Of a DNA stretch of 11,626 bases, positions 1 to 6,800 are shown one piece after another (positions within the stretch are counted from its first letter, which is position 1; the number at the start of each line of letters is the position of its first letter). The translations under genes and the position numbers were made by a program. Below the pieces are notes generated by a model. It had not been told where the DNA came from, did not search any database, and saw only the letters and a program-made list of their open reading frames with translations. This DNA comes from Mycoemilia scoparia (Eukaryota > Kickxellomycota > Kickxellomycetes > Kickxellales > Kickxellaceae): contig JANBPU010000432.1 in assembly GCA_027575805.1 (NCBI GenBank), forward strand, positions 1 to 11,626. Reading direction: 5' to 3'.

Positions 1-503
1 CATGGACATATGGGCACATTGTTGACATGCCAACAAAGAGTTGTAACAGGCATCTGGAGAATTGATGTATATAATTGCTGAGCTGTACATAAATGGCATG
101 GTTTGGGTGCAAAGTGCATTCGAAGTGCACTGCTGTAACTGCGTCTGATGTGGATGCGAGGAAGTGGAGTAGTTGTTCCAAAGCTATCAGCTTTTTATCA
201 ATGCAATTCAAAGTGTAACAACTGCTGTTAGTGCAATGCTGCGGATGTTGGTGAAATGATCTTGTGGATTGGCTGCCTCATGTGCCCGAATTGCTATCTG
301 AGGAAAGACTTGAGTCAAGATCTGAGAAAAAATTAGGCTAAAATGCATATAAAAACAACAAGGATCCATGGAGAGGCTTCTTCATCTATTTCCTACTACT
401 ACTTCATAAATCTAATTTTATATATGAAATTATTTTTCTGAAATTTTACAAATTTTTCTAGTGATGGCAATGTTTGTCACAGTCAGGATCACGATCCAAA
501 AAT
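1..503. other. Left flank without an intact gene
   Basis: No reading frame here is long enough or clean enough to call a gene. The plus frame starting at position 3 contains short peptide-like stretches broken by stops, for example DLVDWLPHVPELLSEERLE at about 258-314, which has the look of real protein sequence. Near 405-461 the DNA turns AT-rich and ends in a pyrimidine-rich TTTTTCTAG at 453-461, with a CTAAT branch-like motif at 412-416, which resembles a fungal 3' splice site. However, the frame that continues as the acidic reading frame downstream has a TGA at 462-464, so this acceptor cannot feed it directly. The stretch could be intron and UTR of a gene extending off the left edge, or a decayed gene or transposon. 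I cannot decide between these. Confidence 0.4.
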
Positions 504-740
504 ATGGCCCTCAGGGTTTACAATTCCCCCAAACCCTTAAGTCATTATTCCCCTGTATATGATCATGGATATGACGGCCAAGAGCATCAGCTCCCAGAAG
601 TCCAGGATGTAGAAGCTGGTTTGGAATCAGAGTTGGACATGTTCTTAGAGGAGGAGGAGGAGGAGGATTGGGTAGACATAGCGATGACTAAAGAAATAAA
701 TATTTTTAGGAGATTTTATATTGTTAACAAAAAGATCTAA
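504..740 (+). CDS. Small acidic hypothetical protein (78 aa, possible last exon)
   Basis: I do not recognise this protein. The frame stays open upstream to 465, but its first ATG is at 504, with A at -3 and G at +4, a good eukaryotic start context. It encodes 78 residues. A His/Tyr-rich N-terminal part (SHYSPVYDHGYDGQEHQ) is followed by an acidic stretch containing E6-D-W-V-D, then a short hydrophobic/basic tail ending in NKKI. The acidic run is encoded by GAG repeats at about 649-666, so part of it may be repeat-driven. An AATAAA at 762-767 lies 22 bases past the stop, which is compatible with a real transcript end. It converges with the FHA gene, leaving only 98 bases between the stops. Alternatives are the last exon of a gene starting outside the window, or a chance frame in a decayed element. 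Confidence 0.28.
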   Translation: MALRVYNSPKPLSHYSPVYDHGYDGQEHQLPEVQDVEAGLESELDMFLEEEEEEDWVDIAMTKEINIFRRFYIVNKKI

Positions 741-761
741 ATCTATAACTACGGGGAAAAA

Positions 762-767
762 AATAAA
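762..767 (+). terminator. Candidate polyadenylation signal (AATAAA)
   Basis: A canonical AATAAA lies 22 bases after the stop of the small acidic frame, inside an A-rich tract (755-780). Such tracts yield this hexamer easily by chance, so it gives only weak support for a plus-strand transcript ending between the two convergent frames. I saw no AATAAA for the convergent FHA gene within about 100 bases of its stop. A variant AATATA reads on the minus strand at 717-722. Confidence 0.3.
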
Positions 768-838
768 CTAAAACTAAAACATACAGGAATGGTTTTCGTC
801 ATTCATTGTTGGTTTAACTAAAATATAATAACAAATTT

Positions 839-2791
839 TTAAGCAAGTTTACGGACTTTATTTACTCGTTTCTTTCCTCCACCACTACCTACATTTATTA
901 CCTTAGAGGGAGAAAGCTCTCTTTGTGCTAATTTAGCCCTAAAATTGTTGCTATTCGAGATATTTTCTTTATGGCTACCATTATTACTATTAGTAGTAGT
1001 AGTAGCAGGATGGATTCGGTCTTTATATCTCCGATGAGCTGGCAATTTAGGAGGGGGCTTAAAGTAATATTGTTTGTCTTTAAGTGTACATCTCCGAGCT
1101 GTTCTCACAATTCCCTGATAAGTATCTCTACGATCAGCGTTGGTATCAAGCGACGCATCATAATGCCATTGGTCTTCGACCTGCTTGTTACTGGCATCTT
1201 TGACATTGCGCGCTACATGACCAAAGCATGGAGTATTATAAAGAGTGTGGATTATGTGGCTTCGCCAGATCTTGGTAATGGCTGATGGAGAAGGGAATGC
1301 AGTGGCGGTTGTTTTGGGATTTTCGGAAGCTGGTCGAAGGAATAGACTAGGGTTTGAAGATTTGAGGGATGATATTATGTCAGTGACGGTTAGTGATGTG
1401 CGGGAAGAAAATACCATGCATTCGATTATTAGTTCTTGGAGGGAAGTGTGGGGCGGGATTGAGACTGGCAGTGGATTAGTGGGTGCGGTGTATCTCCATT
1501 TCTTTTCTTCTTCGCTGCGGTCTAGTTTCTTTTTGGAACTGCCACTTTGGATGGGAGAAGGAGAAGAACCAGTAGTGCGGGATGCCGTGGTGGTGTGCTT
1601 GGTGGGTGTGTGGGGATGGATGGGACCAATTAGTTCGGATAGTTCGCTAGTATATCTGTCCTGAGCATCTTCGTCTTCAACCAGACTTTCAAGCTCATCG
1701 GCATCGTGGTTTTCGCTGTTGCTATTGTCATCATCGGTGATGCTGTGTCTTCTTTTTATAGTACGCTCTATCTTTGGCGAACTGACCAAAGTCATTTCTG
1801 AATCCAAAACTGGACTAGTAGCGGTGGTCTTTTTGCGGGGAAGCGATTTTTTAATAATTTTTTGTGGTGATTTGGTCTCTTTAGCGTCAAGTTTTGGCTC
1901 TTGCTTGATACCATGACTGGTTGGATCGATTGTGCAGACATCAATTTCCTCCATATCCTCAGCATCAAGCCTCAGGGCCATCATATGGGTATCATCAAGC
2001 GGAGACAGCGGTCTAAAGTCGCCCATATGTTGCCCATCGTCGTTCATAAACATCGGCGGAGGCGATGATGGTGGAATCTGGCCGTCGTACATTCCAAGTC
2101 CAAACCTTTTCTGGTTAGGGCCCAAACCTTCAGGTACGGTAGAACTTTTACTATCCTGCTCAAATAAAAGAGCTCTTGGATGTGTTAGTTGCGGTTCTCT
2201 GAACTGGAACTTCATGCCAACAAAGTCCAACACCGATCCATCACTTAGATTAGCCACCGTGTTCCTGGTATATAAAGTACCATCAATCTTTATACCGTTC
2301 AGTCCCAGAATTTTGGCACTGAATCCATCACTATCCACACTGCTACTATTGTTTGGGGATATCTCGGCGTGTACTCTTGAAATGCAGTTAAGGTGAGATG
2401 GCAAAGTTATATGACATGCTTTGCCACGTCCGATCAACAGGGTTTGGCCATAATCGCCATAAATGACTTTGGTCGCCAGTGGGTTGTTATTCTTGGGGTG
2501 GCTATCAGCATAATAGCAGCCACTAGCCAATACTCTGCCATTTCTTCTGCGACCAGTTGTTGTAGCTAGTAGCAGACCTTCACGTATCGGCGACGATGTC
2601 AAGGGAAAGGGTGCAAAGGAAGTAGGCGTGCTGGGCTGGTAGTTGCTTCCTTTACCCATTGTAGCACCGTTAGCATATTTCAGGCTCCTGCTGCTGCTGC
2701 TGCTGCTGCTGGTTTTGTTACAGTGCCGTGGTGGAGTAGCAGGACGGAAGCCACAATCACTCGGCGGCGAAGATGGTATTGCCTGTAGCAT
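839..2791 (-). CDS. FHA-domain nuclear protein, Tos4/Plm2-like, with fork-head-like C-terminal region
   Basis: Intronless frame of 650 codons. Start is the first ATG after an in-frame TGA at 2810-2812, with A at -3. The FHA domain spans about residues 107-200, with its hallmarks in order: IGRGKACHI (120-128), SRVHAEI (138-144) and NGIKIDG (165-171). GR, S-R-H and N-G are the residues that form the phosphothreonine pocket in this fold. Residues 200-440 are mostly disordered, with acidic AEDMEEIDV (277-285), many SP/TP sites and basic clusters (KKSLPRKK near 314-321, KRR 347-349) suited to nuclear import. A second conserved region (about 448-582) contains W509, H515, C522-F523, V526, W542 and ends in KDKQYYFKPP; I align it with a divergent fork-head winged helix. 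A KEN motif (608-610) and a basic tail follow. In budding yeast Tos4 and Plm2 are G1/S-induced FHA proteins of roughly 500 residues, and Tos4 recruits histone deacetylase complexes. The family call is by eye; FOXK/Fkh-type is the alternative. Confidence 0.88.
   Translation of the reverse strand: MLQAIPSSPPSDCGFRPATPPRHCNKTSSSSSSSRSLKYANGATMGKGSNYQPSTPTSFAPFPLTSSPIREGLLLATTTGRRRNGRVLASGCYYADSHPKNNNPLATKVIYGDYGQTLLIGRGKACHITLPSHLNCISRVHAEISPNNSSSVDSDGFSAKILGLNGIKIDGTLYTRNTVANLSDGSVLDFVGMKFQFREPQLTHPRALLFEQDSKSSTVPEGLGPNQKRFGLGMYDGQIPPSSPPPMFMNDDGQHMGDFRPLSPLDDTHMMALRLDAEDMEEIDVCTIDPTSHGIKQEPKLDAKETKSPQKIIKKSLPRKKTTATSPVLDSEMTLVSSPKIERTIKRRHSITDDDNSNSENHDADELESLVEDEDAQDRYTSELSELIGPIHPHTPTKHTTTASRTTGSSPSPIQSGSSKKKLDRSEEEKKWRYTAPTNPLPVSIPPHTSLQELIIECMVFSSRTSLTVTDIISSLKSSNPSLFLRPASENPKTTATAFPSPSAITKIWRSHIIHTLYNTPCFGHVARNVKDASNKQVEDQWHYDASLDTNADRRDTYQGIVRTARRCTLKDKQYYFKPPPKLPAHRRYKDRIHPATTTTNSNNGSHKENISNSNNFRAKLAQRELSPSKVINVGSGGGKKRVNKVRKLA
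2688..2711. repeat. (CTG)8 trinucleotide repeat
   Basis: Eight perfect CTG units on the plus strand read as AGC on the minus strand and encode most of the serine run at residues 28-35 of the FHA protein. The run lies in the disordered N-terminus ahead of the FHA domain, so length changes would probably be tolerated. Confidence 0.9.
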
Positions 2792-2843
2792 TATTATAAT
2801 TGTTTTTGTTCAGTATTCAAGCGATCGAGGAGGAAAGTAGGGG

Positions 2844-2850
2844 TTATATA
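2844..2850 (-). promoter_or_regulatory. TATA-like element upstream of the FHA gene
   Basis: TATATAA reads on the minus strand 53 bases upstream of the FHA start codon. The spacing is plausible for a core promoter with a short leader. The surroundings are AT-rich, so chance occurrence is likely enough to keep this tentative. Confidence 0.25.
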
Positions 2851-2979
2851 ATTATTTAGCAAAGTTAAAAATAAATAAAGGAAGGGGGAGTGGAGGAAGG
2901 TAAACGGGCGGACACAGGAATTGAACGTCCAAAAACTAAAGAAAAAGCTTCAAGACAAGGCATAATAATTTTTGCTGCT

Positions 2980-2987
2980 GCGCGAAA
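2980..2987 (-). promoter_or_regulatory. SBF/E2F-type G1/S site (TTTCGCGC)
   Basis: The plus strand reads GCGCGAAA. It contains CGCGAAA, an exact match to the yeast SCB core CRCGAAA, and on the minus strand TTTCGCGC, an exact match to the E2F consensus TTTSSCGC. It sits about 190 bases upstream of the FHA start. SBF/MBF in fungi and E2F/DP in animals and some early-diverging fungi use such sites to switch on genes at G1/S. Yeast TOS4 is named as a target of SBF, so motif and gene family agree. Binding itself is inferred. Confidence 0.5.
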
Positions 2988-3027
2988 GTAACGCAAAACG
3001 TGTTTTGATACTTTTATGCGTGAGGTG

Positions 3028-3035
3028 TGACGCGT
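3028..3035 (-). promoter_or_regulatory. MCB element (ACGCGTCA)
   Basis: The minus strand reads ACGCGTCA, matching the MluI cell-cycle box consensus ACGCGTNA bound by MBF (Mbp1-Swi6 type factors). It is about 240 bases upstream of the FHA start and 41 bases from the SBF/E2F-type site. Both CpG-rich motifs stand out in an otherwise AT-rich intergenic region. The giant gene starts more than 850 bases away on the other side, so the FHA gene is the likelier target. Confidence 0.5.
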
Positions 3036-3053
3036 TCGGTGATGAGTGGCGGA

Positions 3054-3437
3054 TTAAAGCATGCTTGTAAACACGAAAAGACAGAGACAATGGCACAAGC
3101 TCAAAGCTATCACACGCTTTTCAGACAAGAAACGGTCTTTGCGGCTTTCAAGTGTTGTTAGTAGTTGGTGACAGATCTTTAATGTCTGCCATGAACCCTT
3201 TGAGTTTTCTCTCTGTCTCTCAAACAAGAAAGGCTGCGCTGGTATTGCACGCCCACAATGTTTAGCGAACCGCATGAAATAAATGAATAGAGGCTCTTCA
3301 TCACCAACCAAGTTTACAGTTTGCAACTGGTTGTATGCGTGTGCCTTTCCAAATGGCAAGCTCTCCGCCAAAAGGAAACAGACAGATACCCTCGACCATT
3401 TTAGCTGGGGTCTAAGTGGTGATTGGCTGGTATCCAA
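3054..3437 (-). CDS. Doubtful 127-codon open frame in the intergenic region
   Basis: I do not recognise this product. The frame runs ATG to TAA without interruption. It encodes a basic, fairly normal-composition peptide with Trp, Cys and Phe scattered through it, ending in a Cys/Leu/Phe-rich segment (SLCHCLCLFVFTSML) that could be weakly hydrophobic. Unlike the neighbouring genes it has no homopolymer runs. It ends just upstream of the MCB element, so it would lie head-to-tail before the FHA gene. A frame of this length can arise by chance in a kilobase of this composition, and I see no domain or clear splice signal, so it may be non-coding. Confidence 0.15.
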   Translation of the reverse strand: MDTSQSPLRPQLKWSRVSVCFLLAESLPFGKAHAYNQLQTVNLVGDEEPLFIYFMRFAKHCGRAIPAQPFLFERQRENSKGSWQTLKICHQLLTTLESRKDRFLSEKRVIALSLCHCLCLFVFTSML

Positions 3438-3693
3438 GGGAGTAGCAGTAGCCTTTTAGAGACCTTTTCAAATGATAACTCTTCTAGAACATTTTGATGT
3501 CGGTTTAAAAGTAAATAAATAAACAGATTTATTATCGAGAGAGTTCCCATGAGCTTTGGAAGCTTATCACGAAGGACAAGGGTGTGTCTTTTAAAACAAG
3601 CTTCAGGGCTGCAGTTAGCATAGTATTATAATAAACAGTGTATAGCTGAGTAGAAATTGCCAACCCCATGTCTGATTGGATGTGCGACAGACT

Positions 3694-3716
3694 CACACGC
3701 ACACAAACACACACAA
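3694..3716. repeat. CA-rich microsatellite-like tract
   Basis: An imperfect CA-rich run (CACACGCACACAAACACACACA) lies about 170 bases upstream of the giant gene. It is interrupted by G and AA, so it is not a clean microsatellite. It may simply be promoter-proximal simple sequence. Confidence 0.6.
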
Positions 3717-3799
3717 GGCAAGCTTAACCCGCGCTTATTAGTACAGAAACCGATTTTGTAGTCCTTTACTCCACATACGTTCTTATTTTACCATCGCCT

Positions 3800-3806
3800 C
3801 CAATCA
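3800..3806 (+). promoter_or_regulatory. CCAAT box upstream of the giant gene
   Basis: CCAATCA lies 82 bases before the start codon of the 2468-codon gene, in the orientation of that gene. CCAATCA is the preferred core of the fungal HAP (NF-Y) complex, and the distance is usual for promoter-proximal elements. A pentamer core is common by chance, so this is suggestive only. Confidence 0.3.
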
Positions 3807-3887
3807 CACACATAAATACAAATATATTTGTTCAGCTACGCGCATGCAATAATAAGATAATAACCTTGTTTATAAAGCTATACGTAT

Positions 3888-6800
3888 ATGGGCCCACATT
3901 CACCAGCCTTAAGGGCTGGAAGTACTAATAGGCGCAGGTCAACTGCTACAATTACTACAACGCCTTCAGCAGGAACAAATAATGGTATTTCTGCCGCACC
4001 AAGTGGGGCGACATTTACATTTGACTCGAAATACCAATTCAATCCGAATCCTGCCACCCCAACAGCAACAACAGATACAATAAGTGGTGGTGGTACAATT
4101 AGCAGAGCCACTGCAGCCGGCCTTACTTTCGCAACCCCAAAGCAGGGTAGTAGTGGTGGCAGCATGGGAGGGGGATCTTATCAATATCGGTCTCCAATGC
4201 CCACATCGTTTGTTCAGGGCTCAACAACAACACCAGCAGCAGCAGCAGCAGCAACAGGGACATCCTCTAACAATGCTGGTGGAGAATATATTGGCCAGCC
4301 ACCAGCTTGGTTTAGTCATAGCATGTTGTTTGATACCCCAGTAAATCCCAACAGAGCTAAGCCAACAGCAGTTACCAGCGCTGTTGCTACTGGCAGTGAA
4401 AGTCCCTGGCTCAAATCAACAAATTCACCCGCAATGACGCCAAACGCTTCATACTCTATAGCAAGAGCCGGTGGGGGAGGAAGAAGTAGCGCTCGAAGAA
4501 AGTCTCGTAGAAAACATTACTTTTTTGGAAGTATGAAGATCAATGCTGATATTATTCCACCCCATCTGGATCGACGTAGAATCAAAAATGCAGTCCCTGC
4601 CGAAAAGGACAAAGGCAATGGTGACGATAGTAACGGCGAAGAAGGAATTGATGATGAGTTTATAGCTGAACTTGAACTCTTAAAACACGAAGCACCTCGC
4701 GTTCGCTTTAATGTTTCGATTGAACTAAATGTACTCAAAAACGTCAACTCATCATCATCACCCCGTGATTCCAGTGGAATGAGAATTCCTATTTTGTATT
4801 TGAGGGACAGTGTCAAAGGTGGCGACATCAGAGTAGAAAAGGCCGAGTGGTTCCTAAATGACAATCCGCTATCATCATCACCAGCTGATCTAAAACCCAT
4901 CGATAGTCTGACAGCAACTCCTAAATCAGCAGCCCCTAAAGAAATTGAACGCCAATCAGATTCGCCCGGACTTCAAAATACAGCAAACGCCAGTGGCAAT
5001 AGTAAGCCTGGTACACCCACTATCGGCTCGCCTCAACAACAGGAGTTTCCAAAACCACGCTACGAAACCCAAACCCGCACATCGTTTATGAGATCATACA
5101 CTTCAGCAAAAGAACGAGTCTCGAGATCAGAGTTGGGAAACAGTTGTGGCGCCAAGACTTTATCACGAGCAAACTCGTTAAATAGTCAAAAGAATGGAGC
5201 CGTCGGCGGAGGAGGAGACGATAAATCCAATACTCCCACAACAACAATAGCAACTATTGGTCGTAGAAGAGGAAGTCTTACCAGACCAGCCAGCGTTTCA
5301 GGCTACAACAACAACAACAACGATAATGAAACTTCCCAGACAATTCTAAGGACACCCACCAAATCCAGAAGCGCAAGTGTTTCTGCAATTACACGTAGAC
5401 GATCTGCATCATCTTTATCCATGAGATCAAACACTGCTACTACAACCACCACTACAACAACAGGGTTGAACACCTTAGGGACCCAAAAACGTAAGGTTCG
5501 TGCAATTGATGTATCTGGTACACCACAACCTAAAGTAACATGGGCCAAATTATTAGATTCTCCCGCAGTCGCCTCTAGTTTTGCTAGTACTAGTAATAGC
5601 TTGCCAACATCACCAACTACTTGTTCATCTGACATATTCACCACTACAACTGCTACAGCAGCAGGACTTGGCGAAGGTGGATCTGATGTTGGAGTTTTCT
5701 CACAAGATTCAACAACAACAACAACATCACCACATTTCGAACGAGACGAAAAATCTGGTTACCTAGTGTTTGTGCCTAATCAGGTTGGCAAATATACATT
5801 GATGGTTAGATTTAACTTACTGGGAAGTACCCATACTCCATGTCAAAATACCAAATCTAAAGATGATGATGATGATAACGATGGAGATAATAAAGTCAAG
5901 GATAGTAACAATTCTAATAATAAGTTGGGAATTTATCCTTGGGAATGGGGGTATGTAAGTGTTAGTGGACTTCCTCGAACATTGGCTAATCATATTAAAA
6001 TGCGAATTCCTCATCGTGTAATGTTGCAGCCACCACCGCCACCACCGCTTGTTCCAACACCACCTACCAATAGCCAAGAAAGCCTGGTCGATAATTCAAA
6101 TCAAGAAGCTCAAACTAATGACTTGGCAGAGGGTCGGACTGAAACTAAACCCACAGGATCGCCACCACAGTATTTGTTGAGCCCAAAAAGTCCTGATGAT
6201 AATAGTGGTGACAAAAGTCCATTGATCCTGGAGTTTTATGAAAGCATGACACCAGGGGATGTAAAAAATCTTCTGCTTTCCAACGACAAGGATGACAGTG
6301 ATAAGAGCAAGAGTGCTTCTGCCACACAAAGAAGAAGCATGTCGGTTAGAGTTAGACATACGGTCAAAAGCATTGAAAAATTAACAGATTGGATGACCAT
6401 TGGTTCAAAAGACCTAGGTGGAACAATAAAATCCCCTCCCCAAGTGGGATCTTCGAGCTCAGTAGCAACAACGACTTCTTCATTTTATGTCGTGGATTTG
6501 GCTAAATCCGGATTGTCGGTTAGAAATAAAAGTATGAAAGTTTGTCCAACTATACGCAAAACAAAGTCTCGTCTGCAAATAAATAACGATGATAGTCATG
6601 GTGCACTCGGAGGTGGAGGTGGAGGAGGGGGCATTTCTAAAAGACTTCCAATTCCTGATTTATTTAGACAGAAAGAAGCCATCGAAGATGCTACCACTGC
6701 CACCACAGATAACAAGAATGATAATGGTGATCATAAGGTGCTAGACCAGGGCTTCGATTACCAAGATGGTGTTTCGTATAATTATAGTCCGGGATGGACT

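Larger units (their letters stand above)
2792..3887. other. Divergent intergenic promoter region
   Basis: About 1.1 kb separates the divergent starts of the FHA gene and the giant membrane-protein gene. The 260 bases next to the FHA gene hold a TATA-like element and two G1/S-type sites, described separately. The half next to the giant gene has a CCAAT motif at 3800-3806, a CA-rich tract at 3694-3716 and AT-rich DNA up to the start codon. CCAAT also reads on the minus strand at 3675-3679 and 3422-3426. A 127-codon minus frame (3054-3437) and a 60-codon one (3532-3714) lie inside. I see no plus-strand frame above 60 codons and no RNA gene. Confidence 0.6.

Noticed and set aside
214..461. Intron linking the left-edge frames to the acidic frame
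   Set aside because: No convincing donor site was found, and a TGA at 462-464 blocks the required frame directly after the acceptor-like site.
1245..1664. 139-codon plus-strand frame opposite the FHA gene
   Set aside because: It lies wholly within the well-supported minus-strand FHA gene and its Val/Gly-rich composition is an antisense artefact.
1932..2396. 154-codon plus-strand frame opposite the FHA domain
   Set aside because: It is antisense to the FHA domain coding sequence, and no motif supports it.
3871..3876. TATAAA just before the start codon of the giant gene
   Set aside because: It is only 17 bases from the ATG at 3888, too close for a TATA box unless the downstream ATG at 4164 is the real start.
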